Of a stretch of 64,000 nt of DNA, positions 11,478 through 23,765 are shown in pieces. The notes under the pieces were generated by a model, which saw only the letters and a program-made list of their open reading frames with translations, did no database searches and was not told the DNA's origin. Origin of the DNA: Cylindrodendrum hubeiense (lineage: Eukaryota > Ascomycota > Sordariomycetes > Hypocreales > Nectriaceae). Every line of letters starts with the position of its first letter. Within the stretch, counting starts at the first letter, position 1. The position numbers and the translations under genes are program-made. Location of the stretch: positions 211,426 to 275,425 of the forward strand of contig JAANBB010000019.1 in assembly GCA_014621425.1 (NCBI GenBank), written 5' to 3'.

Positions 11478-13112
11478 TGTTACAGCTGGAGCGGTGATGA
11501 GATGAGGGGTAGGTCATCAAATTACAAGGCTACGACGGGAATCTATCCGTATTTTATATGCTTGATAGACCGGGCACGTGTTCTATTGCGGGGGTGGTTG
11601 TCTTGGGCTTTATCTCTTCGGCTGAAAGAGGTGGCGTTTTATTGAGGCCACCCATGCGTTCTAGACGTACCAATCGAATCAAGGGATTCCACTCAGCTCC
11701 TACAAGGTCCTAATGAGTCAGAGTTATAGAGGAAGCTAAGGGTAGGTAATGCCTTAGATCTAAGGTTTCAGGATCTACTCATAATGATGTAAATGGCTTC
11801 ACAGCTGAAATACCTGGACTAGGAAAAAGCAAGAAGAACCTCGTATTCCAACAACTCCGGCCTCTAGCGGGGGTAGCTCTTTCCTTTATTGAGGGCTGCT
11901 ATAGACAGCAGCTGTTGCTAAGGACAGATGCGATATTGGATAAGGTCTGCAAAAGCTACAAATGGCCAAAGTCTCAAGATGCAGCTCCACCCTAGCACTA
12001 CAGGCTAGATAACAGGGAGGTTTGAGGTTCGATAATATATGATGCGTGCTCAGCTTGCGCAGGTAAGATACACTCAGATCTCGATAGATACGCAATTAAT
12101 TCCCTACTATATACGTCTTCAGGGTCACCTTGGTGGCTGTTGCAGCAATTACTGTTTCAGGGATCATTAGTCTTTTGGGGTACAATGTACACCGGCTTTC
12201 CTTGCATTGGCAGGATATAATTCCATTGTATCAGCGATCTATCTTCAACAGGAAGTTTCGCTCTATTTTAGGACTATCGGTTCAACCCAATCAATGAGTT
12301 TAAGATCGCTAGGGGAACATTTTGGGGACAGCAAGCTAGACTATCCACCTTCATCACCGTCATCTTTGACGTCAAGGATTATCAGCGTCTTCAGTCATAT
12401 TTGAAGTTATCTTTAGTCATGCTCAATTATTACTCTGTCCGGTCCATTTTTATAGCATCCTTTAGAGATTCATCTGATGAGACAATATTGTAAGGTGGTA
12501 TCGATCAGATTTGACTTTATTATTCATTTTCATTAGCCTCAGTCTTGGTCTTCCTTATCATTGCTAACGTGTCACCCCCACACACATTGCCCTCATCATC
12601 ACTCTACCTTTCTGGGTGGATTGTTGAGTTTTCTAGTCTCTCTTGCACCCTCCTACCACATCTTACAATGCCCGAATCGCGATGCTCGATACTCCGACAG
12701 AGACTGAGCTAGAGCTCGGAGGCGTACACAGAGCGTGCACGAAGGTGGTTCCCAATAAGGGCCAATTACTCTTCTCGAGGGTCCGGGAATTGGAGGTGGC
12801 CTATTTGATAAATAATATCCCATCCTATCCTCTATCCTCGAAGGAATCACATCCTCTTTTCAGTAAAAGATCCAATTTCGGATCGTCAATGCGTGGTATT
12901 ATTTGAACATGTCTTGGCGTGCTGCCTGTAATTTCAGGCAGAGCATCCAAGCATCCACCACGGTCCCGACAATCGGCGATCACGAACCATCCTCAAATTC
13001 CAGCATCTATGCCACTCTCAGTCGACGCTTTGTTCGTGGGTGAATGAGCCGACAGAGCTGGTTTCTAATAAATTGCTCCTCAATCTTCCCACAACTTTTC
13101 CACTGTCTCCCA
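11478..13112. other. Divergent intergenic region, 1.6 kb
   Basis: This lies between the starts of the membrane protein (-) and the TPR protein (+). It is AT-rich with several short frames (11886-12906) that lack any recognisable content. An upstream in-frame ATG of the TPR gene sits at 13044. I see no repeat or RNA gene. Confidence 0.45.
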
Positions 13113-15516
13113 ATGGCCACATGCCTATGCAGCAGCGTTCGCCATCTGGCGCAAGATTTTGACGATGCCAAGGCCAAAGACCTCACTCCGGAACTGAATC
13201 GGCATTTGGCAGCGATCCGAAAAATCCTCGCCAAGTCGAAACCATTTGCCCGCGATGTTCAGTACCATGTCGCGCCCAACAATCACCGGGCAATGAAGGT
13301 TCTTTCCATACAATCAGTCGACATGGCAAAGGTAAACCAGGTCTGCGAGAGGTTCAAGGACAACATGGACGGGTTTTGGATGCCCTCCGACGACCTGATT
13401 CACGCAGAACTTCGTCGAAGGGTCGTTTGCATCATCGTCTTTCTCAGGTCGACCCTGGATCCTGATGCCATAATTCCGCCTCGCATTGCTCGGTTCGTTC
13501 AAGGACAAAAGCATTCGGAGCTTCGTTACTCGGGCAAGAAATATATAAAAATAGCCCGGAGGCTCGGCGGGATCGGATCAGTCTTCTGCCTTCCTCTGGA
13601 TATACCTTCATCTACGTAAGTCATCTTCCCAGGCGTACCAGTATATGCTCACCCAAGTAGATATGAGAGATACGTGAATATGGACGATGAAGAAACGTTT
13701 ACTCATCTGAATTCGATCTGTCCAGAAGGCCAGGCGTATACCGAATATCTGCAACGCTTGATTGTAAGCCAGCTTAATGGTATTTCTTCTTGTTCTTTTC
13801 ATTGGCAATCTTGGTATAGCTAACCTTTTCAAGATCCCTCTCTGCCACTCTCATACCACAATCTCTTTGTGGAGTACGGGGATGTACTCCCAGACTCAGA
13901 CCAGATGCTCCTCCTCCTTCAAGCATTCGGTGGCTTAGAAGTCCCCGCCATCCTCCTGAAAAATATACACCTTCCTCAAAGGCGCTGGAATAGCGAAGGT
14001 GAAATCCGAAGCGTGGACGCCAAGGAGTTCGGCATTCCTCCTGAGCTTATAAGTCTTTTGTCGGATGATAATCGCCTCGCTCGAGCAGCTGCGTGCCCAG
14101 CTATAACTCAAATTCTCCATGATGATGATATACTCACTTGGACTCTCCGACCTGAAACAATCTCGTTGTTTTCCATCACGTTACTTCCCCAAACAGCAGA
14201 ACATTTGGCAATTCTAGCTCTGAGATTGATCTGCTTTGTCTGTCCTCCTTGTTATGAAGGCAACATCACTTGGTATGATCTGTTCTTGTCATGGTAAAAC
14301 TTGCCGCTCACAATGTGCTTGCAGGTCCTCACAGCTGAAAAAGTATGTCTGGCCATTACTAGACTTGGCCACAGAGCGAAAGAAAATACCAGCATCTCAT
14401 AAAAACGATGCGATTGAGGCACTCCTATATTTCTCCGAAAGAGACTCATTCAACATCCGCCGCATAGCCATCGAGCGAGCTAGGCTGCTTTTGCGCAAAT
14501 CCATGCCCTATTTCCTACACGCCTCAGTCGCACTTTTCCAAAGCATTCACTGTCACCTTGATGGAGACCTCACCAAGTCCGATGCCAAGATACGGGAGTT
14601 CCTCTCCAAAGCTCAAGATCCCGTTACTCGCAATGACAATGCGCTAACTGGGAGACTTCATATATCTCAGATCGAGAACAAGATTCAGCGCTGTGACGAC
14701 GATGTAACCTCGTGCATCCTTAGCTGGCAAGGAAAACATCCATTATCAACTCTCGAAATTGAAGTTACCCGTCGGCTTCAAAGTACAGCAGCAAAATTCT
14801 TTCAGTCTATAGGGGACTTCCAAACGGCACGCGCTTCCCTGGAGCAATACCTATACCTGAGCCCGGCAGAACCGATACGAGTAATTACCCGCCGTCTTAT
14901 TGTTGGAAGGCTTGCGGATATATACTGCGAGTTACACGACTATGGGAAGGCAGTCGAGATTTTGCAGCCAGAGTTGGATAATTTGAGTGAGGTCGAAATG
15001 AAAGGCCGCCCCGCGAGACGTCTATTATTGGCATCCGTCGAGGCTTCTATCGGTCAAGGCAGGCTGGACGTGGCAAATTCGACGCTGCAAGCGTTAGTGG
15101 ATGTTGAGCCACCCGAGCTGAACGACATTACCGCCCAATTACTGTACATTCGCAGGCTTATGGCTGAAGCGCGTACAGTCCACGAACGACTAGAATTTGC
15201 CGAGGCCTTGGAGCGGTGGAGATTTGCTTTGGAAAAGATCAATCAACTGGCGACATTCAAATCCAGTTATTCCTTCACCACGGCCATCGTTTATTTGTCC
15301 ATGGCCCACGCTCAACTGCATATCGGCGACAATGAAGGCGGTAGGAAGTCATGGGCCATTGCTGCAGAGATATTCAGGAGCGAGAAGTGCCAGTACTGGA
15401 TCCCGGTTGCGGCTACGACATGGCTACGAAAGACTGTCAGTGCGATATATCAGTTGCAGGGTTGGCCATTTCGAATGATGTTACCAGGCAGGAAGCCGGA
15501 CGTCACATGGCCATGA
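13113..15516 (+). CDS. TPR-like helical-repeat protein resembling the C-terminal half of a fungal STAND/NLR protein
   Basis: Four exons: 13113-13615, 13661-13779, 13834-14272 and 14325-15516, totalling 2253 nt (750 residues), with phases closing. I prefer the ATG at 13113 over the in-frame one at 13044, but cannot decide; the longer form would have 773 residues. The N-terminal third is unrecognised. The middle, from LLLLLQAFGGLEVPAILLKN to ELISLLSDDNRLARA, reads like the winged-helix segment that follows an NB-ARC domain. The last 400 residues are paired helices of TPR type (for example LADIYCELHDYGKAVEILQP), ending in a WIPVAATTWLR segment. That ending is like those of fungal NB-ARC/TPR proteins. 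There is no P-loop, so if the resemblance is real this is an NLR relative without its NTPase. Function unknown; a scaffold or regulator is possible. Confidence 0.65.
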
Positions 15517-16757
15517 GAATGTTGAAGCTTGCTGTTTGTGAATATTTTTTCAACTCCTTTACGGCGAAATCGTACGATCGATACCCTATTAAATTTCCCT
15601 GCATATACAGGTGTTGGATAAACTTGTAAATATGCTTAAGTGACGGCCGGGTGGCGCTTTCCCGTGCTAGCGGAAACCCAGGCGTAGAGTGACTCGAAGA
15701 ATATCAGAATCCAACAGCGACGTTAATCTCTCAGTTTGGTTGAAGCACAACCGAGATGTTCGTTGGGCAATTACGGCTTGCGTAAGCCAAGTGCAATCAC
15801 TCTCCAAAATTCTCACAGATAGCATCTCCACGAGCGAATTCTGCTGAATGAGGCCACTCGTAGTACCGCAATACCCGCCCTCAGCTCTCTATGATGCGAA
15901 TCGCCGAACGACGGACCCCCACGATCCAGGAATCTCATGTGGAAAGCGGTGTCTTTGCTCACGGTGAGGAATATGTGTGGGACAAACCCTGTCAAGCCTG
16001 AAAACTAGCGGCTCAGCACTGAGCCAAGGGCGGAGCAGCGGGGTGGAGCTGCATGGTGCTAACAAGGATCCATCTTCACATATTTCTCACGGTGAGAAAT
16101 CAGCTCCAGCACATCCCTCCATGACAGGGGTTAGTGTCGCACATAATTTTCACCGTGAGAAAAGCTGCGCTCCGAGGCCCTCCTGAACAGGGAACTGTTC
16201 CGCATCTTCCACGTGGAGAATAACTCTGGGATCACAGATACACCACCTGATCCGTCTTGTTAGCACACGATACCGCTACCAGTATGTCAATACGCCAGGC
16301 ACGACCCAGAATAACAGCCATTGCGCTCGGAGCTCCGCCTAATCCCGACTCAGGCTGGTGGTGGTTTGGCGTTTACGAATCGCACTTACCCTACACCATC
16401 AACAACAGATGTTCAATCTGTTGACTCCTAGCTGCGTTATGTTGGTACTACCATGAACTTTTATTAAAATATCCTCGTGTCCTTCGTGACATTGTGTAAG
16501 TAAGGATGAGAGTATTGGATGCAGGTGACTTAGACTAGAACTCTTCTCTAGCTTTGATCGAAATAACACAAAAATGCTGTTCTAGAACAGACATGTTGAA
16601 ACCCAAGAGACAAACAACAAGGAATAATTTCAACAACAATGTGAGCTAACTATTTTTATATCATTCTAGAAATTATTTGCATTTATTATGATCTTCCAAC
16701 GCTACTCACACACGACCTTGCAATGTATTTCTCATCAGTTATCCATCTCCGTGCCCA
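15517..16757. other. Convergent intergenic region, 1.24 kb, containing a palindromic repeat array
   Basis: Between the 3' ends of the TPR gene (+) and an MFS gene (-). Its notable content is the degenerate array at 15950-16225, listed separately. The right third (16440-16730) is AT-rich and holds nothing I can identify. Confidence 0.5.
15950..16225. repeat. Degenerate tandem array built around short palindromes, period about 60-64 bp
   Basis: Four inverted repeats occur at 15954-15973, 16082-16100, 16143-16163 and 16205-16222, with centres about 128, 63 and 59 bp apart. The second is a perfect palindrome of two 9-bp arms around one base (ATTTCTCAC-G-GTGAGAAAT). The others keep a CTCAC/GTGAG or CCACGTGG core with one or two changes. 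The DNA between them is also related: AGCTCC or AGCTGCGCTCC, then CCCTCC, then GACAGGG or AACAGGG recur at matching offsets. A decayed fifth unit, GGTGGAGCTGC near 16040, would fill the double-length gap. It could be a decayed minisatellite, a cluster of dimeric transcription-factor sites or a fragment of a larger element. Confidence 0.65.
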
Positions 16758-18492
16758 TCAAAGTGACATATCGACATCTTTGATCCAGAGAAGAAGCCCC
16801 CAGTTGACCATGGCAACAATGGCCATCCCCCACATCGCCATTCCAACGTAATTGTGCTCCAATCCCCAGCCGAGAACCGCACCACCAATGGTGGGTCCCA
16901 TGATACGAGCAGCGCTTGAGGTGCTGGAAGCAAACCCATGGACTGTACCCAGCAGCGTAGGAGCTGGCGCTGATGCGTTAACCAAGAGCATTGTTGCAGG
17001 CCCACAAAATACTCGGGAAATAACGTGCACCGAAAGCACTACTGCAAGGCAAGACCAAATCACAGCAGCCTTCTCTGGGAGCAAAACAAGGTATGGCAAC
17101 ACGAAGTATGCCAGGATGCTGAGCGGTAGGAAGATGCGGTAAGACTTAAGAACTCCTATGCGATCGTTGATCCTGAGATAAACAAACAGCTGGAGGGGTA
17201 TTCCAACAGTGCCAATAATCGTATTGGCGAATCCGATCTTTTGGCTAGATAGTCCAAGTCCACCACCAAAGCTGAATGGCAGGCTGGCTGTCGAGTTGTC
17301 CGCTCTGGGCGTTGGGAGGAGGATGAAGAAGACTGAGTTGAATGCCGAGACGTGAAGAGATTGGAGGAAGGATTGAAGCAGCGTGAGGCACACATTCCTC
17401 GTAAATATCGACCTGAAACGTGGTCGCTCCTTGATGGGATCTCTGGAGGGTTGCGTCTGTTCGGCTTCATCATCCATTGGAACAGAGATGGTCGCATCGT
17501 CATCGATCTCGGCCTGAAGTGGCTCATAAGAAGGGTCGGATCCGCGCCTTAATATTTTCCGAGTGAGGATTTTACCAAGTTGTCGGCCGCGGTCTGGCTT
17601 ATGCCGCAGTACCGGATGCGTTTCTTCAAGTCCTAGGATAATACCAAGGGCTGCGGTGAGCAGGATGACGGCGGAGAACAAGTTAGGCAGCGCATAAGGG
17701 AACCTGGTCATCCAGTATACGCCGTCTTCGCCGCCAAAGAAAGAACCAGGGCCGAAAATGTTAGGGAGTGAGTTGATAGGATCCGCAAGGAAGCCACTCA
17801 GGAGCGGCCCAATAATGGCGCCAACGTTGAAGCACATGGGCAGGAGCAGAAATGCGCGAGACTGATATCTAGGAGTATCTTAGCATGTAAGTGGACTGCG
17901 GATAATGCGATGCGACATACCGTTTATCGAGAATGACCTCGGACACCATGGTTCTAAGCACACCGACATTGCCGTTGAGCGCACCCGCCAGGAACCGGAA
18001 GAAGAAGGCAAAATAAATCGACGTCGAGAATCCCATGCCAATCGCAGACAGAGTCGTGCCTACGAGGCCAATGATCAAGACGCGTTTCCGGCCAAAGAGC
18101 GGGCTGTCGGCGGCGTGCCCCCACCACATGGACGTGATGCACTGGGCCGCCGCAAAGGTGGCAGTGAGGTAGCCTGCTGTCTTTGCGATTTCCGCGTCAT
18201 TCAGTGACGGTTCGAGCCACTTCAGTTGGTAGAAAAGGTACGATGTAAGCGACCTTTCGCTCAATGGTTCGGCCAGCCGCGCAAAGACCATGATGGCTAA
18301 TTGGCCCTTCCTCGGGATGGACGTCCAGGACACAGGCTGCGGCTTTGGAGCTTCAACATCGGAGTCCTCGGTCGAGTCCCTTGGGCTTCCCAGCTCTCCA
18401 TTCTGAGGGCTCTTTGGCTGTTCCGAGAGCAGAGGTGTCTGTTCGTCTGACGGCGACGGCTTGCCGCCGGGGCGACGCGACGACGAACCCAT
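16758..18492 (-). CDS. MFS transporter, DHA1-like (YCR023C/ZIFL-type)
   Basis: Two exons: 18492-17921 and 17868-16758, 1683 nt, 560 residues. A 53 bp intron (GTATGT...CTCCTAG) is removed between the codon CG and A. The start at 18492 (MGSSSRRPGG) was chosen over upstream in-frame residues up to 18576 because it begins the usual Ser-rich cytosolic tail. Twelve hydrophobic segments can be drawn. The MFS motif A between helices 2 and 3 appears as GHAADSPLFGRKR, and a long polar loop with QTQPSRDPIKERPRF sits between the two six-helix halves. Fungal members of this group are annotated as drug, metal-chelate or tetracycline-like efflux carriers at the plasma or vacuolar membrane; the substrate cannot be read here. 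It is divergent from a second MFS gene with 827 bp between the two starts. Confidence 0.85.
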
Positions 18493-19319
18493 TTCTGAAG
18501 AGGCGGGCCGGTTCAATGCACGAGGCGCGGTAGCATCTGTCAAGTCAAGAGAAGAAGTATACCATGTCGGCAGCACTGTGAGAAGTTCTGGGAGACGATT
18601 CGCCGGCCGGTCTCTCCCGATAACCGGAGCCTCAAGCTCGCGTGGGGAGCTTCGTCAGGTCAACGGCGGGTATCCCTAGCGCCGTGTGATGGTGGGTAGT
18701 GGTCGGTCCTAACCCCCTGCGATGCCGTTGAGGCTAATGCCCCTGCCCATGAACGACCCATGAGCCCAGGTTACTGAACGAAATTCCCTCATGGCGTTGA
18801 CCTTGGCCCGCTGTGGAGAAATTGACTACCGAGCAGGCTGCTAAGAATGGGCCCTCTCCACAGATCAAGGATCCCGGACGGTCGCCCATTGCATCACAGG
18901 CCCACCCTCACGAACCCATGCTAAAAACCCAGGCGTGCTTTGGCATGCGCAGACTTTTTCAAGGGTGATATTCTTGCATCGGAGCAGCTTCGGGCCTTCG
19001 GTCGTAAGCCATGATGGGTGCACAACGGGCTTAGTCGCATCTTATCAATCTGATTGTGCCCCATGCGTCGCGCCTAACTTCAAGCAGCGTCAAGGCCCAC
19101 CCCGTCAATCGGGAACTCTGTATCCTGGCTAGCAATTTCGCCGTCAGATGATGGGCGGTGGGGCCTCTGTTTCTGGAAAGATTGATAAAGGTTGTGGAAG
19201 CCGGCTGTGCAGTATCCCTCTGCATGCTTCCTTGATTGGGTGAAACAGCACATCAACCTTTCTGCTCTCATTGCTCCCCTTGATATTTTTGTGTTTTTCT
19301 CACCATCCGTACGGCAATA
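18493..19319. promoter_or_regulatory. Divergent promoter region between two MFS genes, 827 bp
   Basis: Both flanking genes start outward from this GC-rich stretch, so it must carry two promoters. The last 60 bp before the right-hand ATG are pyrimidine-rich with a T-run (near 19285-19300), typical of fungal transcription start regions. No coding frame here is convincing. Confidence 0.6.
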
Positions 19320-21117
19320 ATGGCTCAACTCCAGGGCGATGTTGCGGAGCAAGGCACCCCCGAACAGCGCCTAGAGCTCGGGAACAAGGAGGCTCATCTC
19401 ATCACCGAGGTCAAGCCGTCCAGCACCTCCAGTGACTCGGGTCGCGATGGCCTCAAGCCCGTGCCTTTGACGTGGAAGCTCGCCTCTGTCGTGCTGGTGA
19501 CCGCCATTGGCTTCGGCTCGCAATGGAGTTCCGGCATCACTGGAGCGATGAAGAGCACCATCAAGAAGGAAATGAACATCAACAACACCCAGTTTTCCCT
19601 TCTCGAGGCCAGTGAGGACTTCATGGTCACCGCCTTGATGCTTCTCAGTGGCATTGTCACTGATCGAATTGGAGGCGCAGGTAAGTTTTGAGAGTAGTTC
19701 CCGTACTCGCAAAAATGCTGACGAAGCCACTAGGTGCCATGTTGTACGGCAATGTCATCTACTCAGTTGGCTCAATTCTGGTTGCCGCGGCCGCTCAGAC
19801 CCGCTCATACAAGTTCATGATAGCGGGCAGAGTTATCCGCGCTCTCGGAGATATTGCGACCCAGGTAGCCCAGTACAAGGTTTTCTCGTCTTGGTTCGCG
19901 CCCGGCAATGGATTTGCCTCCACTCTGGGGTTCGAACTCGGCATTGGAAAGATTGGCGCCTTTGCCGGAAAGTCCTCGGCCAACATCATCGCCAAGAACA
20001 CTGGCGACTTTGCCTGGGTCTTCTGGGTTGCCGTGTTTATGAACATTTTCACCAATGTCATGACTGGCGTCTTCTATTGGTTCACAAAGGTCGCCAACAG
20101 CAAATTCCATGGTGTTGACGATCCCGCCACCGGAGAGCGATTGACAGAGAAGACCAAGAAATTTGAGCTCAGGAAGATCTTGGAGCTACCATGGTCCTTC
20201 TGGTGTGTTATGCTCTTCTCGCTTTTTGAGACTTCGACAGCAATCGTTTTCCTTCAGAATGCGACTGAGCTTGCCGAACAACGATTCGGTACCGATTCTA
20301 TTGCTGCCGGTTGGTACAGCTCTGTCCTCCAATATGCTGGTAAGTGACTATACTCAATACCGTTACCTCTAGAATGTTAACTCATTGTTCCAGGATTTTT
20401 CGTTGTTCCGCTTCTCGGCGTTTTCCTTGACATGTACGGCCAACGAATTTCTATCTGTAAGTGATGAACCCAGGCAAGTATACACATATCGTTAAGTTAA
20501 CATTAAATTTAGTGGTTTTCTGTGGTATCGGCATGTTTACTTCCATGCTCCTCGTTACCTTCTCAGCAGGTACTACTGGAACAGCCGCGTCTTTCGGAGT
20601 CTTTGCCTTCGCATACTGCTTTGGACCTACTACTATTATTGACGGTACTCGCACGTCAATGTGGGATAGCACAGTCTTTGGCTCTGCTTACTCCATCAAG
20701 ATTATGCTTAACAATGCGTAAGACAAGATGCCTGAACTCAAGTTATTTCCTTACTAACGAAGTTGTAGGATGAATATCATTGTACGAGTCATTACTGGCA
20801 GAATTCAAGATGCCGACAACAACTCCTATGACAAAGTCACCATCGTATATACCATCCTCGCTGGCTGCTCCGTTGCCGTGTCCCTGCTTCTTGCTGTCAT
20901 TGCCTGGCGATCAGTCGACCTTGGACATCTGCAATGGACACGAAAGATGAGAATTGCTCGTGGCGCTATTCTGAATGAAAGAAAGGCTCGGTTTTATGAG
21001 GAGAAAGGTGGACGAAACAAGACCATTTCGATGGTGTGTTTCGCAAGCCTTATCGCTCTTACTCTGGGTAGTTGGTGTGCCTACTTCTGGGGAGTCGCCA
21101 CTGGAAACAACGAGTAG
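19320..21117 (+). CDS. MFS transporter, MFSD1-like
   Basis: Five exons: 19320-19680, 19734-20339, 20394-20456, 20513-20717 and 20769-21117. All four donors are GTAAGT or GTAAGA and all phases close (1584 nt, 527 residues). Helices begin at about residue 55 after a polar N-terminus rich in Ser and Glu. The loop after helix 2 reads SGIVTDRIGGAG, a weak form of MFS motif A, and the C-terminal half contains FGPTTIIDGTRTSMWDS. This sequence style fits the fungal relatives of animal MFSD1, a lysosomal peptide-type carrier, so a vacuolar or endomembrane role is possible but not shown. It converges with the ferric reductase gene (769 bp between the two ends). Confidence 0.82.
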
Positions 21118-21885
21118 AGAAATAGAGGATAAGCTACCAGGATGCTGGCATGCGAACAGAAAATCATGATCTGCACTTGTTTAATGTAATCCTCACCAGG
21201 GCTTGGTACTAGAATATGAGCAGTTAGACTATTGATCCCAAACACTCCCATTAATCATAAATACCTGCATTAATCTTAAAGCCTGCATTGGTCTCAAAAC
21301 GCCATCAATCAAGATCCGTCTACTGGTGTTCACTGTCCAAAAGCTCAACCCTTTGAGTACGATTCTCGAAGCCGGTCACACGCTCCGTGGCCGTCATGTC
21401 GCTAGGGATGGTCTCTGATGGGCTAGCGCAAGTCAGAGGGGCCACCTAACTAGCGTTAATCGCTGGGACTGCTAAATCTACAATGAATGTCACCAGAGCG
21501 CTGCTGTCACCTCTGCAGTCGCCCTAAGCCCGGGCTGCTGCAGCACGGGGGGCTTCTCTTTTAGTGGGAATACCAACAGACTGCGGCAACAACAACAGCC
21601 ATCGCAGGCCCAACGGTTTCTACTGTGGAATCAGAAGTAAAGACCTCTCCACATTTCTGCGACAATCCCGCCTCGTCGTATAGTTAGCATAAAATAGTTG
21701 GTGCCAATTGAGCGCCAATGGAAAATAATATCCTAGATTCTGCTGTAATCGATTCAAGTCCTGAATTAAGACGAAATTTCGGCCATGTTGTCTTGTATTT
21801 TTACGCTAATTTCGACGTAAGTCGTCATCCACCCTTCTATCTCCTTGGTGTTGTTGATCTCCCTCTTCCACGAAGCACGGCTTTT
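21118..21885. other. Convergent intergenic, 768 bp
   Basis: 3' flanks of the MFSD1-like and ferric reductase genes. Short repeated phrases such as TTAATCATAAA / TTAATCTTAAA near 21250-21280 are probably chance. No gene or RNA seen. Confidence 0.45.
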
Positions 21886-23765
21886 CTACCAACCGAAGTC
21901 TTCGCAGTGTATGGAGATACTTGGTCCATCTAGGTGGATGCATTTCCCAACAGCTTTCTTGATGTCTTTCATTAGCGCTGGGGGGCCACAGGCGGCAATC
22001 AGGACCCGTTCATTCCCCCCAACTGACTGCATCATGTCGTAGAATATGTTGTCCACGTTCAACTTCTCATACTTGATGGACAGCCCATTGACCACCTTCA
22101 ATGGCCCGGATTCTTCATTACTTCGCCGATTATCCTTCCCCTTGCCACTTATTCCATGACTCTTGTCGTGTTCGGGCGATTGAAACGTTCCATATCGGTT
22201 CACTGAACAGAGGGATTCTCCAGGGACAATAAGGACTGGAGTATTTCTCACAGGATATAATGTCTGATGGGCGTAAGTGGGACGTGGCCCACTGGTAACA
22301 TGTAAGGCGACATTGACATGTGATGAGTATCGGCTCAGATTGTCTAGGTGTTTGGCAAACCAGCACAGATTCTCTAATCAAGTATTAGCACAAGGCTTGT
22401 GTGTCAGATTGTTAGGCATACCTCTGTCCTTGACTGCCCAGATGAAATCCAGGAGTTGTTTTGAGCCCGGTTCACGATCCCGGAGCAAACTATTCATCAA
22501 ACTAAAGGTAAACGCGGCTCCACTCCCGCCGGCGATGAAAATGATTCTGTCGTAGTATGCGAGATCAGGAAATGATCCGTATGGCCCCTCGATAGAAGCC
22601 CGAATGGAGGTCCCGGGTTTCGAACATGCGTAATCATACAAGTCTTTGGTAAATCCATCGTAGCTTTTGACAACCAGCTCGAGGCCTGAGAATGTATTTG
22701 AAACAATAGTAAATGGATGGCCTTCAAAGGCACGAATTGCAGGGATCCATACGAAGCAATGCGATCCTGGCACAGCTTCTGCAGCTGGGCGTTTCAGAAC
22801 AAGTCTGATTCCGCCGTTTGGAAGTGGATAAATAGTTGCTTCATTCTTGCGAAAATTAGAGAGTAAAGTCAATGCTCGGATCAGGCGGTCCAGTCCCCAC
22901 AAGACTGCAGCAACTACCATTGCTATAGGGATCTTTTCGACCCAGAATGGTCTGTGGAGGGCCGTGAAGAGAATTATTACCATGCAGCCTAGAATGTGAC
23001 TGATGTAGAAGATCTCGTATCCGAAGCGACTCAGTGTACCAAGCAACAGAATTAGCATGCCAACACCGGCGACGGTCCCCTCCAGATTGGGGCGTTCAAT
23101 AAAGGTGTCCCATTGGTGTCGACTTCCAAAGTGCACCATGTAAGTAGCTCCGTGAATAATTGTAAAGCCGATAGCTGTGTAGCCTACGACCCGATGAAAA
23201 ACATTGAGACGATTGTATGAGCATGTGCTAGATACCGCAAGTGGAGTATTCCTCATACCGAGGAATACAGACAATGTGATGTTAGCAGTAGCCATCCTAG
23301 AGGTTTAATAAGCATTGTTCGAAGCAATGAAATGAGTACCATACCACCCGAGTCTCGCAGCGATACTGCTTATTTTCGAAGTGTCGACGTACACGACGCT
23401 CAACGCAGCATTGAGGGTAGCATAGGCAATAATTAATGCAGCGTGCCCCAAAGAGGAGAAGCCGGGGGCTTGTAGTAATGCATAGCTTCGCAAAGTCCTT
23501 TTCACTGTTAGCCGACGGTAGGGCAGATCCGTATCCTCATGTGTATCTCTTACCGAAATGCGGCAAGCAGAATATTAAAGCCTGGAGTTTGTCGCCAGGC
23601 CCGTGACGTAGACCATCGATATTTTATGGCAAGAAAGCGACCCCAGCGCATAAGGAGGAAGAGTAAAATGACGCCGCAGAGCAAACAGGCATACAACTTC
23701 AAGACCCATTTGTTGACGAGCTGTCTCGGCTTGATCGGCTTCGGGACCAACCCGGAGAATGTCAT
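21886..23765 (-). CDS. Ferric/cupric reductase (FRE family flavocytochrome)
   Basis: Four exons: 23765-23554, 23497-23348, 23296-22422 and 22373-21886, 1725 nt, 574 residues. The protein carries out NADPH-dependent transmembrane reduction of ferric (or cupric) ions before uptake, passing electrons through FAD and two haems. Seen directly: a first helix at residues 23-45, and two pairs of haem-ligand histidines 13-14 residues apart (HRVVGYTAIGFTIIH and HILGCMVIILFTALH). The FAD motif HPFTIVS, the NADPH motif GGSGAAFTFSL and the closing CGPPALMKDI follow. It is short at the N-terminus compared with large secreted-tail FREs and has no signal peptide. Two splice choices are imperfect: the acceptor AAAAG at 23498 and the donor GTGGTA at 23347. 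The latter drops a Trp that most relatives keep (G-W-M). The neighbouring MFS does not look like a siderophore carrier. Confidence 0.88.

Noticed and set aside
15351..15629. Alternative 3' frame of the TPR gene, continuing with EAGRHMAMRMLKLAVCEYF
   Set aside because: It would need an intron of a size and phase I cannot find. The main frame already ends in the family-like WIPVAATTWLR segment, so I kept the stop at 15516.
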